Positions 44,079 through 51,890 of a DNA stretch of 64,000 nucleotides are shown here, in pieces. The position numbers were made by a program, and so were the translations under genes. The notes under the pieces were generated by a model, which did not search any database, was not told the origin of the DNA, and saw only the letters and a program-made list of their open reading frames with translations. Within the stretch, counting starts at the first letter, position 1. Every line of letters begins with the position of its first letter. Origin of the DNA: an uncultured Gammaproteobacteria bacterium (GTDB taxonomy: Bacteria > Pseudomonadota > Gammaproteobacteria > DRJJ01); assembly GCA_947258795.1 (NCBI GenBank), contig CAMYJU010000007.1:45228-109227 (forward strand), in the 5' to 3' direction.

Positions 44079-45565
44079 AGTGTGTACTGATACATCCTGC
44101 CTGGAACCCTACGGAGATCTTTCCGGCCAGGACCGCCGCATCACAAATTAACTATTGGCAGCCGCTCGGTACGCTTTATGTAGGCGCCGCAATGCTAGAG
44201 GCAGGGCACGAGGTTGAGTTCCTGAACGGGGCGTTTATGACCCATGAAGCGATATTGGCACGCGTCGCAGAGATCCGCCCCGACTTTGTAGGACTTTACT
44301 CGACCACCTTTGGTTTTCTGAAGGCGGTGCGCACGGCTAACGCACTCAAGCAGTTCGACAAGAACTTATTCGTATGTGTGGGTGGTCCCTATCCTATGGC
44401 CGTGAAGGGTCAGTGCCTGGAGAATGACGGAGTGAGCTTCGATGCGGTGATCACCGGTGAGGCCGAGCAGGTGATTGTCGAGTTGATTGAGAGGCTGGCG
44501 GGGGACAAGAGCCTTGTCGGTTTGGCGGGTGTGGACTTCAGACAAGGCATGGAGATTATCCGCAATCCACCCCGGACGTTGCTCGAAGACCTCGATAAGC
44601 TGCCTTTTCCGGCCCGGCACCTGCTAGGTGATAAGGCGCACTACATCCCGCCGCCGGGACAATACCGGCGTAAACCGGTCACTATTCTGATCACATCACG
44701 GGGCTGCGACAGACGTTGCATTTTTTGTTTTCAGATTGACAAGCGGCGTCAGTCCGGTAGCCGCGGTGTCCGGTTTCGCAGTGTAGAGAATGTTCTGCAG
44801 GAGATTGAGCTGTGTCTTGAACAGGGCTATCGGGAGATCAAGTTTATTGATGACACATTTGCTGCCAACTACGACCGGGCCATGGAAATTTGTCGAGAGA
44901 TAAAACGGCGCAAGCTCGATTTCACCTGGTTTGCTTCGGCCTGCGTGAATCAGGTAGACAAACCGCTGCTGCAGGCCATGAAAGATGCTGGCTGCTGGGC
45001 GATCCTGTTTGGGGCGGACAGCGGCGTGCAGAAGACGCTGAATTCGTTGAGAAAGTCGACCACGATCGAGATGATTCGACGTGATGTCGGCTGGGCGAAA
45101 GAAGTCGGCATCCGTGTGAACACTCCATTTATCTTCGGTGCACCGGGCGAGACTTTCGAGGACGGCCTGAAGACGATCGACTTCGCCGTGGAACTTGACG
45201 CCGATTTTGCCAACTTCCATTCGCTTACGCCGTTTCCCGGTACGCCATTGCACGACAATCTGGAGAAATACGGGACCGTCTCGGAGAGCCTCTCGGATCG
45301 TACCTATCAGTCCGCTGCGTTCGTACCCTATACGATGACGCGCGATGAGATCCTTAAGCTGCGCCAGATTGCGTTCCGGCGTTTCTACACCCGGCCGAAA
45401 TTCCTTTTGCAGCGGTTGCTGCAGATGCGCTCATGGAATGACCTACAGGTCAATCTGCAGGGGCTGCGCAGCCTGTATCAACTTTGGGCCGCGCGACATT
45501 TATTTCACGGATGGAAAGGCAAGGTGGGTACACACGAAACCATCGGGCAGAGAATAGATAAATAA
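44075..45565 (+). CDS. B12-binding-domain radical SAM enzyme
   Basis: From the ATG at 44075 the product has 496 residues. The N-terminal half is a cobalamin-binding-type Rossmann domain (LGTLYVGAAMLEAGHEVEFL, then YSTTFGFLKAVRTAN). The radical SAM core has the CxxxCxxC motif in TSRGCDRRCIFCFQ and the GAPGETFEDGLKTIDFA and FHSLTPFPGTPLHDN segments. Such enzymes perform methylation, sulfur insertion or ring chemistry on lipids, sugars or antibiotics. The DxHxxG base-off motif of B12 is not evident, so cobalamin binding is uncertain. It is coupled to the preceding flavoprotein by a 4-bp overlap. Confidence 0.88.
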   Translation: MKCVLIHPAWNPTEIFPARTAASQINYWQPLGTLYVGAAMLEAGHEVEFLNGAFMTHEAILARVAEIRPDFVGLYSTTFGFLKAVRTANALKQFDKNLFVCVGGPYPMAVKGQCLENDGVSFDAVITGEAEQVIVELIERLAGDKSLVGLAGVDFRQGMEIIRNPPRTLLEDLDKLPFPARHLLGDKAHYIPPPGQYRRKPVTILITSRGCDRRCIFCFQIDKRRQSGSRGVRFRSVENVLQEIELCLEQGYREIKFIDDTFAANYDRAMEICREIKRRKLDFTWFASACVNQVDKPLLQAMKDAGCWAILFGADSGVQKTLNSLRKSTTIEMIRRDVGWAKEVGIRVNTPFIFGAPGETFEDGLKTIDFAVELDADFANFHSLTPFPGTPLHDNLEKYGTVSESLSDRTYQSAAFVPYTMTRDEILKLRQIAFRRFYTRPKFLLQRLLQMRSWNDLQVNLQGLRSLYQLWAARHLFHGWKGKVGTHETIGQRIDK

Positions 45566-45614
45566 CGCTGCGAAAATATTCCCTGCTCAATTATGAAAAC
45601 AGGAGACGGATACG

Positions 45615-45905
45615 ATGAATATTTTGTTCGAGGTGACCTCAGCTGAGGCAGGCAAAATACTGGTGCCATTAGCGCGGGCCTGTGATCGCAATGCAGTTAG
45701 CTGGAGTTGCTTTTTCACCGGCGACGGTGTCAAGACTCTCGTCCGCGATGACGTCCTCGCCAGCATTGCAGGAGCCACCAAGGCAGCGGCCTGTGAACTC
45801 TCCTGGGAACGCCACATGGGAGAGCAGTCCTGCCCGGTGGAGATCGGCAGTCAGACCAACAACAGCGCCATGGTTGGTGATGGCGATAAAATTATTAGCC
45901 TTTAG
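45615..45905 (+). CDS. Small DsrE/TusD-like protein
   Basis: The 96-residue protein starts behind GGAGAC. It has an alpha/beta start (MNILFEVTSAEAGKILVPLARAC) and two central cysteines (AACELSWER and QSCPVEIG). The gene trio 45615-46400 imitates DsrE-DsrF-DsrH: three adjacent small genes, decreasing in length, ending in D-K-I-I-S-L, D-T-V-I-T-I and D-R-I-I-T-L. The cysteine positions and fold support a sulfur-relay role as for DsrE/TusD, but similarity is weak and I give no symbol. Confidence 0.6.
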   Translation: MNILFEVTSAEAGKILVPLARACDRNAVSWSCFFTGDGVKTLVRDDVLASIAGATKAAACELSWERHMGEQSCPVEIGSQTNNSAMVGDGDKIISL

Positions 45906-45916
45906 GGAGGCTTACT

Positions 45917-46189
45917 ATGGTACAGGCAAAATCAATTTTAATGCTGGCACGTCGCGACCCGACAGAAGCCATGCGCGTTGCAGCAGGCCTGACGATCTTT
46001 GGTCACACGCCGAGCATGGTGTTTATGGTACCGCTGGCGGATACACCCGAGAATACCGAGATGGCAGAGTTGCTGGAGTTCTCGGATGTTGAATCGAAGA
46101 CTACAGTGCCCGATCAAACGATGCCGCATGTCGATGCAGACGCCTTGGCAACTGCGATCCTCGCGGCGGACACGGTCATCACTATCTGA
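45917..46189 (+). CDS. Small DsrF/TusC-like protein
   Basis: The 90-residue product begins SILMLARRDPTEAMRVAAGL, the helix-after-strand opening of the DsrE family, and continues IFGHTPSMVFMVPLAD. It contains no cysteine, like many structural DsrF subunits. It starts behind GGGAGG, 11 bp after the first DsrE-like gene. Its final segment ALATAILAADTVITI parallels the ends of both neighbours. A heteromeric complex of the three is likely but unproven. Confidence 0.6.
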   Translation: MVQAKSILMLARRDPTEAMRVAAGLTIFGHTPSMVFMVPLADTPENTEMAELLEFSDVESKTTVPDQTMPHVDADALATAILAADTVITI

Positions 46190-46217
46190 TCACAACAACC
46201 AACAAAAGGGAGCCACT

Positions 46218-46400
46218 ATGAATATATTTGTACTGGATACAGGCCTGTTTCCCGAGAAAGGTGTACTCGAGCATGCACTTGAGCAGCTTGGACCGGAGCA
46301 CGAGGTTTCTCGGCACGATGCAAATGCTGAGCTGACGGATGACGATTGGGATCATGTTGTACAGGTAATGATGTCCGCCGACCGGATCATAACGCTCTGA
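46218..46400 (+). CDS. Small DsrH/TusB-like protein
   Basis: This 60-residue product begins at the ATG at 46218 behind AAAAGGGAG and was easy to miss because a longer open frame covers it. It reads MNIFVLDTGLFPEKGVLEHA and ends VVQVMMSADRIITL. No cysteine is present, so if it is a DsrH/TusB relative it lacks the usual C-terminal cysteine. It lies 28 bp after the DsrF-like gene and completes a trio of small alpha/beta proteins. Confidence 0.6.
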   Translation: MNIFVLDTGLFPEKGVLEHALEQLGPEHEVSRHDANAELTDDDWDHVVQVMMSADRIITL

Positions 46401-46458
46401 TGGAGAGCTTCGAACTTTAAGTACCATATCAGAACAATTTAAGAAACGGGAGTGAAAC

Positions 46459-46905
46459 ATGAAGACACAACGTATTCTTGTACCGGTTGATGGTTCGGAA
46501 ATGTCAAATTTTGCACTCCATGAAGCTGATAAACTGGCTTCGCAGAGCGAAGGCGAGTTGACCCTGATGTTCGTACATGAGCCGGCAACCGTTCACCTGA
46601 TGGATGATAATTACCCGGAGCCTAAGGAGATGACAGAAACCTTGATGGAAACGGCGCAAAATTGCATGGAGAAATTGCTGGCAACGCTGACGACACCCGA
46701 GGGTCACCGACACTCTGTGATCGAGCGCGGCTCACCGGCTCAAACCATTGTTGACCACTCCGCTGACTATGACCTGATCGTCATGTCAACACATGGTCAC
46801 ACGGGTCTGAAGCAAATCCACCTGGGCTCGGTCGCAGAGCGAGTAGTGCGTGGTGCGCACTGCGACGTGCTCGTCGTAAAACAGTCAGGCGATGCAGTTA
46901 ATTGA
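46459..46905 (+). CDS. Universal stress protein (UspA family)
   Basis: The 148-residue protein has the UspA start (RILVPVDGSEMSNFALHEA) and the nucleotide-binding segment IVMSTHGHTGLKQIHLGS, matching G-9x-G-S of ATP-binding members, then a CDVLVVK closing strand. It would bind ATP and modulate stress or energy-state responses. It overlaps the following glycosyltransferase gene by 14 bases, so the two are probably expressed together. Confidence 0.93.
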   Translation: MKTQRILVPVDGSEMSNFALHEADKLASQSEGELTLMFVHEPATVHLMDDNYPEPKEMTETLMETAQNCMEKLLATLTTPEGHRHSVIERGSPAQTIVDHSADYDLIVMSTHGHTGLKQIHLGSVAERVVRGAHCDVLVVKQSGDAVN

Positions 46906-48007
46906 GCTGACAGACAGTGATCTGCTGAGCCTGGACTACCGGGCAACAGGATCCACGGGGCACGTCTCAGGACAAGGCCTGGCTGTCAATCAAATGCCGG
47001 GTATAAATGACCTTGTCTCGATCATCATCCCCGTCCACAATGGGGCGGCAAGTATAGCACGTTGCCTGGAAGCCGCCTTTGCATCGCGCTATGAACGCTT
47101 TGAGGTAATCGTTGTCAATGATGGCTCGGATGACAGCTCAGCCGAGATAATCAAGACCTTCCCCTGTACCCTGGTGCAGTTGCCCGGGCACTGTGGGGCT
47201 TCAAGGGCACGCAATATCGGTGCCTGTCACAGCCATGGGGATATCTTGTTTTTTACCGATGCAGATTGCCTGTTAAACGAGGATACCGTCGCGACTGCTG
47301 TTACGGCGTTAAAGGCGGCGGGCCGGGGCGTGGTACTGGGTGGTACCTACAGCGCGAAGCCGGCCGACGACCGTTTTTTCAGTACATTCCAGTCGGTCTT
47401 CATTCATTGCGCCGAAAGTCGTGGTCGCGATTACCCTGATTACATCGCAGCACATGCTATGGTGTTGCACGCGGGCACATTCGATAAAAGCGGAGGATTT
47501 GCCGAAGCATTTCTACCCATTATCGAGGATGTCGAATTCAGTCATCGGTTGCGGGCGAGTGGGCATCGACTGGTTATGGATCCCGACATTCAGGTTCGGC
47601 ACCTGTTCGACTATTCCTTGCGCGGATCGGTCGGCAATGGTTTTAGAAAATCCAAATACTGGACTATCTACTCGATTCATAATAGGGATTTGCTGGCAGA
47701 CTCCGGTACGGCCTCATGGGCACTGAAGTTCGATGTGGTTGCCTTGTTTTGCAGTATCCTTGCCGGACTGCTGTTGGTGGGTAGCGGGAATGTGTGGTGG
47801 CTGTTTATCATGGCGGCGTTAATGATTATTAACATCACTGTGAACCGTGATCTACTGCACGGGTTTTACCGCGCACGGGGGATGGCTTTTGCATTCGGTG
47901 CTTCCGCCTACTATCTGCTGGTCTATCCGCTAGTGGTCGGTGCTGGTGGAGTTGCCGGCTTACTGGGATACCGCCACTATGTCGACGTGCTGGAGAGTTC
48001 CGGATGA
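46892..48007 (+). CDS. Family 2 glycosyltransferase
   Basis: The 371-residue protein has the GT2 nucleotide-sugar fold: SIIIPVHNGAASIARCLEAA, VIVVNDGSDDSS, the metal-binding DxD in LFFTDADCLL and a catalytic-type IIEDVEFSHRLRASGH. C-terminal hydrophobic helices (VVALFCSILAGLLLVGSG and GASAYYLLVYPLVV) anchor it in the membrane. It probably transfers a sugar to a lipid carrier. It overlaps the Usp gene upstream and the radical SAM gene downstream, tying the glycosyl and radical SAM steps into one operon. Confidence 0.9.
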   Translation: MQLIELTDSDLLSLDYRATGSTGHVSGQGLAVNQMPGINDLVSIIIPVHNGAASIARCLEAAFASRYERFEVIVVNDGSDDSSAEIIKTFPCTLVQLPGHCGASRARNIGACHSHGDILFFTDADCLLNEDTVATAVTALKAAGRGVVLGGTYSAKPADDRFFSTFQSVFIHCAESRGRDYPDYIAAHAMVLHAGTFDKSGGFAEAFLPIIEDVEFSHRLRASGHRLVMDPDIQVRHLFDYSLRGSVGNGFRKSKYWTIYSIHNRDLLADSGTASWALKFDVVALFCSILAGLLLVGSGNVWWLFIMAALMIINITVNRDLLHGFYRARGMAFAFGASAYYLLVYPLVVGAGGVAGLLGYRHYVDVLESSG

Positions 48008-49095
48008 TGTCCTCGATGCTACCCCATGCAAGCTCTATCTTCTGGAAAAGGCGACCCGTTCATCTCACCTTTTTCCTGACGCGCAAGTGTAACGCCCATT
48101 GTCCGTTTTGCTTTTATCTGCAGAGCACGGACAATCCGCAGACCAGGACTCCGGAATTGTCTATCGATGAGATCGAGCGCATCTCCCGGTCCATGGGTAA
48201 GCTGTTGTGGCTAGCCTTCTCGGGTGGCGAGGTCTATTTGAGGAAAGACCTGGTCGAGATAAGCAAGCTGTTTTACCATCAGAACAGCCCCGCCGTTATG
48301 CTATACCCAAGCAACGGTCTTTTACCCGAATTGATTCGTGATCAAACGCAGCGGATAGCATCACACTGCTGCAACAGTGTTGTAGTTGTCAAGCTCTCAC
48401 TGGATGGTGTCGGTATTGACCATGACGAACTACGTAACACGCATGGGAATTTTGACAAAACCATGCGAACTTATGCGTTGCTAAAGGATCTGCTCGATGT
48501 CTATCCGAATTTCGAACTCGGCTTCAATACAGTCCTTACTGCGCAGAACCAGCATAAGGCCGACCAGATCATTGATTTTGTTGGGAGTCTGGACAGGCGG
48601 GTGACACACACTATCTCGATGGTGCGCGGTAACCTGCTGGACAACGGATACAAACAGGTCGATCCAGACATTTACTTGCGCGCAGCCGATATGCTGGCAG
48701 CCCGCCTGAGGAAACGGACAACCGGCATTCATCATTTTAACGGGGCGCGGCTTAAGGCAGCACAGGATGTTCTGCAACGCCGCTTTATTCATCAAACGTT
48801 AATCGGACAAGACAGATCACTGCCTTGTTACGCAGGAAAGCTGAATCTGGTGCTAACCGAATCGGGCGAGGTGTACCCTTGCGAGATTCTAACACAGAGT
48901 CTCGGAAACGTGCGGGACTATGACTACGATATTATGCGCGTGTCCCGTACCGACAAGGCAGGGGACATGCTGCGTTCAATAGCCACCAGTAACCCGCACT
49001 GTCGGACCTGCACGCACGAATGCAACTACATCACGAATATCCTGTTCAATCCCGCAATGTATCCTGCGATGATAACGGAATATCTTCGGCTATAG
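48004..49095 (+). CDS. Radical SAM enzyme with C-terminal Cys-rich (SPASM/twitch-like) region
   Basis: The 363-residue protein has the radical SAM motif CNAHCPFCF in FLTRKCNAHCPFCFYL, then the GGE motif FSGGEVYLRKDL. A C-terminal set of cysteines follows (CYAGKLN, YPCEILTQ, HCRTCTHECNY), as expected for an auxiliary Fe-S cluster domain. Enzymes of this design modify peptides, sugars or lipids. No precursor peptide is visible. It starts four bases inside the GT2 gene (ATGA), so it should act on the same product. Confidence 0.88.
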   Translation: MMSSMLPHASSIFWKRRPVHLTFFLTRKCNAHCPFCFYLQSTDNPQTRTPELSIDEIERISRSMGKLLWLAFSGGEVYLRKDLVEISKLFYHQNSPAVMLYPSNGLLPELIRDQTQRIASHCCNSVVVVKLSLDGVGIDHDELRNTHGNFDKTMRTYALLKDLLDVYPNFELGFNTVLTAQNQHKADQIIDFVGSLDRRVTHTISMVRGNLLDNGYKQVDPDIYLRAADMLAARLRKRTTGIHHFNGARLKAAQDVLQRRFIHQTLIGQDRSLPCYAGKLNLVLTESGEVYPCEILTQSLGNVRDYDYDIMRVSRTDKAGDMLRSIATSNPHCRTCTHECNYITNILFNPAMYPAMITEYLRL

Positions 49096-49215
49096 AGTTA
49101 ATACAGCGACCCACTTGCGAGGTACGAGGGAATGAGAGAAAGTCACATTCTGAAGTTAGCGAAAGCTACGGGGCCACCGAAGCTGAAATCTTCATGTGCC
49201 AGGTTCCTGAGATAG

Positions 49216-50184
49216 ATGGCCAGGTTTTTCAGAATAGCCGTTAGCGTGGTACTGCTCGCGATGCTTCTCTATACGTTGGATATCACGCGTATTGTTGATA
49301 GCGTCCGGGAGGTCAGGTGGTGGACGGTCCCGCTAGCGGTAGCTTTGCAGCTTCTGCTTTTTGCGCTGGCCAACGTCCGCTGGTGGGTTTTGCTAAATTA
49401 CCATGCGTGTGGCTACCGCCCTGGGATGTTGCTCGCCCCCTATTTCATCGGGGTCTTTTTCAATTATGTTCTGCCGACTACGCTAGGTGGAAGTCTGTTT
49501 CGCATGTGTTACATCTACCGTGACAATCACGATGCGGTCATCGCCGTCTCCCCGGTCATTACTGAACGCCTGATTGGCTTAGTGGCTATGATCACCATGA
49601 CAGCAGTGATCGTGTCATTACTGTCCAGCGAACATGTATATGTGCGCGTGCTGGCGAATACCCTGCCGTGGCTGCTGGCGTTTGCGTTCGCGGCGCTCGT
49701 GCTTATCGGCAGCCGCCGAACCTACCCCTACATACAGGCAGCACTCGTCCGTTTGCAGCGATACAAGGTGGCTGCCACCATGCTGCGCATCGTCGAAGCA
49801 GTTCATATTTATCTTTCTCATCCCGGGCTCGTGGCGCAGGTATTCGCTATCAGCGTTTGTCTGCAGGTGATGGCCGCGAGCGTCTACTACTTGCTCGGTC
49901 TCGGCCTTGGCGCCACGTTGGCACTGCCTGACTACCTGGTGATTGTGCCTCTGGTCTTCATGGCCGCAACATTACCCGTTTCCATCGGCGGGCTAGGCGT
50001 GCGTGAGGCCGCAGCAGTCAGCCTGTTTGTTGCTGCGGGTATGTCCCATGGCCATGCCGGTGCGATGGCATTCCTCTACCTGGTTGTTCTGTTGCTCAGC
50101 AGTGCTCCCGGGTTGTACTTTCTTCTCACGAATAAGGACTTCAGACGACTCAACCTGCAGATCCGTCATCAACCAGTTACATGA
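49216..50184 (+). CDS. LPG-synthase-TM/YbhN-like membrane protein
   Basis: The 322-residue protein has about eight helices and belongs to the lysylphosphatidylglycerol-synthase transmembrane (UPF0104) family, without the C-terminal aminoacyl-transferase domain. Family motifs include NYVLPTTLGGSLFRMCYIYR, SPVITERLIGL and a PVSIGGLGVREAAAVSLF near the end. Such proteins move or present lipids and often sit beside glycosyltransferases. It ends the long plus-strand cluster. Confidence 0.87.
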   Translation: MARFFRIAVSVVLLAMLLYTLDITRIVDSVREVRWWTVPLAVALQLLLFALANVRWWVLLNYHACGYRPGMLLAPYFIGVFFNYVLPTTLGGSLFRMCYIYRDNHDAVIAVSPVITERLIGLVAMITMTAVIVSLLSSEHVYVRVLANTLPWLLAFAFAALVLIGSRRTYPYIQAALVRLQRYKVAATMLRIVEAVHIYLSHPGLVAQVFAISVCLQVMAASVYYLLGLGLGATLALPDYLVIVPLVFMAATLPVSIGGLGVREAAAVSLFVAAGMSHGHAGAMAFLYLVVLLLSSAPGLYFLLTNKDFRRLNLQIRHQPVT

Positions 50185-50449
50185 TTGCTCGCGGGCGCGT
50201 CATTTTCTCAGTAAATAAAAACGCATGGAGTGTTACTCCGGTGCCTGCGAGTGGATCACCGAGTTAATCGGGTGGGGTATTTCGGACTCGCAAACCTCCT
50301 TGGGCCGCATACCATATGCCTAATCATAAACTCTCATCATAACGTCTACGACATTGCACAGAGCCCGCATATGTTCTCCTTCGTTCGGCATCAGTCATGT
50401 ATCTACAAATGTAGCTGTTCGAAAAACTCTGTGTTCAATTTCATGATGA

Positions 50450-50734
50450 TTAATATTGATTGGAAACCCTAATCCTGGCCTCAACCAGAGCGGTATTCAT
50501 GGCATCCTTGTAGATGACGCGAGGGTAACCACCAACATTGTAATACAGTTCTATCGGCTGCTCGATGGAGGCAAGCTCAAGCATGCGCCGCTGTTGATCG
50601 GATAAATTCTGTAATTGTAATAAAGCAGGGGAGAGCCACTGTAGATAGCAGTAGATGATTATGCTGTCTAGTTCATTATTCCAGTGTTGCCGTATCAGCT
50701 GCTGTAGGTTGCATGCGTTTACCTGTACATTATG
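50450..50734 (-). pseudogene. Open frame directly behind the lipocalin stop, no start codon
   Basis: In the same frame as the lipocalin and immediately after its TAA, 94 further sense codons run to a stop at 50450. Their composition looks coding (for example SDQQRRMLELASIEQPIELY and NVGGYPRVIYKDAMN). There is no in-frame ATG, GTG or TTG near the beginning; the first ATG is in the middle. It could be a separate gene that lost its start, the end of a longer protein cut by the TAA, or a readthrough extension. I do not recognise the family. Confidence 0.5.
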
Positions 50735-51268
50735 TTATGGCTCTGTTATTGATTTCTGATCAACCATGATTAGTTTGTCGGTATTAAAGCCAAGTACGGT
50801 CGAGAGCTGGATAAACCTGTCCACTACTTTTTGTTCAACAACAGGCGTACGCGCCAGTAGCCATAAATACGATTGATTGTATCCTGAGACAAATGCATAT
50901 TGATAGCTTTCATGGTCGAGCTCGAATATGGCATAGGATCCATAAAATGGACCAAAAAATGAAACCTTAAGATGAGCTTTGTCTGGTGTATCAACGAAAT
51001 AGGCCTTGCCTTCTACCTGCTGCCAACGTTTTTCCTTGGTTGAATACCCTCTATTGATAACTCTGATGCCCCCGTCATCGCGCATACTGTAGTTGGCATT
51101 GACATGGCTGAGTCCGCTTTCAAACGAATGGTCCAGGCGTGCAATCTCGTACCACTTGCCCAGATAACGTTTAACCTCAAATTCCTTAACAGGTTTAACT
51201 GAATCAGGCAAGCCTGTGCATGCACTCATCAATAATGTAAAAGCGATTAGCAGGGCCAGGCGAATCAT
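50735..51268 (-). CDS. blc: Blc-like outer-membrane lipocalin lipoprotein
   Basis: From the ATG at 51268 the product has 177 residues, normal for bacterial lipocalins. The lipobox LMSAC is followed by the strong lipocalin motif YLGKWYEIARLDHSFE, then FFGPFYGSYAIFELD and YQYAFVSGYNQSYLWLLARTP. Blc binds lysophospholipids or fatty acids at the outer membrane. It is in a minus-strand operon behind the methyltransferase, CbiX and a small paralog protein, under the 11-bp-repeat operator at 53191-53223. Lipocalins are repeatedly found in light/B12-regulated LitR loci. Confidence 0.93.
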   Translation of the reverse strand: MIRLALLIAFTLLMSACTGLPDSVKPVKEFEVKRYLGKWYEIARLDHSFESGLSHVNANYSMRDDGGIRVINRGYSTKEKRWQQVEGKAYFVDTPDKAHLKVSFFGPFYGSYAIFELDHESYQYAFVSGYNQSYLWLLARTPVVEQKVVDRFIQLSTVLGFNTDKLIMVDQKSITEP

Positions 51269-51269
51269 G

Positions 51270-51494
51270 TTAATTGATGGTACCCATGGTTTCATTATCA
51301 CTAATTTTATTGTAGATATCGATTGAACTAGAATCTATTTCTTCCATGGAAATTACCATGTATTCCTGTTTACTCTGTTCTGATTCGAAATATATTTTCA
51401 GGGATGTTTCCCCTTGTCCTTCAATGGTGAAGGGAGCGTTTTCTAGATCGGTAACATCTTTGCCAGTGATCGGATCAGTGGTCGTGACTAACAT
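51270..51494 (-). CDS. Small protein, paralog 1 of a three-member family
   Basis: The 74-residue protein shares a clear core with the proteins at 58016 and 58265: DPxTGxDVxxLxxAP, then EGxGExxLxIYFxxEQxKQxY. It starts behind AGGAG. There is no signal, membrane helix or cysteine; the sequence looks like a small beta/alpha domain. It lies 12 bp downstream of cbiX and 1 bp upstream of the lipocalin start, within the CarH/LitR-type operon. I do not know a named family. Confidence 0.78.
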   Translation of the reverse strand: MLVTTTDPITGKDVTDLENAPFTIEGQGETSLKIYFESEQSKQEYMVISMEEIDSSSIDIYNKISDNETMGTIN

Positions 51495-51506
51495 AGGCTG
51501 ACTCCT

Positions 51507-51890
51507 TTACATTACGTTGGTATTTGTGGCTTGTTTGGCCTGAGCGGCAATCAGATCAGGTATAGTTGGTATAGCACCCAGGTAGTCGGTAGTGGTAATA
51601 CAAACATCTGGATAAAGATTCCGTGCCTGTTCGATTTCCGAAGGTATATCTTCTGCAACATGTCTCCCTGCAGAAAGAAAGTAGGGTATTACAATGACCT
51701 CATGGGCACCGCTAATAATGCACTGACTGATTCCTTCGGAAATCGATGGTTCAGCCAGTTCCAGAAAAGCGCAGTGAACCGAATCAAATTCCTGGCCAAC
51801 TCTTGTTTTAATGGATTCGGTTAGCAACCGTACTTCGTCATTTGAGGCTTGCCTGCGGCTGCCATGAGCTACGATTAATAGTTGTTTCAT
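51507..51890 (-). CDS. CbiX/SirB-type chelatase
   Basis: The 127-residue protein is a single-domain (small) CbiX. It has the N-terminal LLIVAHGSRRQASNDEV with the metal-site His and the second His in IVIPYFLSAGRHVAEDIP. Such enzymes insert cobalt or iron into sirohydrochlorin in the B12/sirohaem pathway. It overlaps the methyltransferase gene by four bases. Placement in a B12-photoreceptor locus couples tetrapyrrole metal insertion to the regulator's own cofactor. Confidence 0.9.
   Translation of the reverse strand: MKQLLIVAHGSRRQASNDEVRLLTESIKTRVGQEFDSVHCAFLELAEPSISEGISQCIISGAHEVIVIPYFLSAGRHVAEDIPSEIEQARNLYPDVCITTTDYLGAIPTIPDLIAAQAKQATNTNVM

Noticed and set aside
50230..50472. 80-residue plus-strand open frame after the LPG-synthase-like gene
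   Set aside because: There is no ribosome site or family feature, and the better coding signal in the overlapping area is on the minus strand behind the lipocalin.
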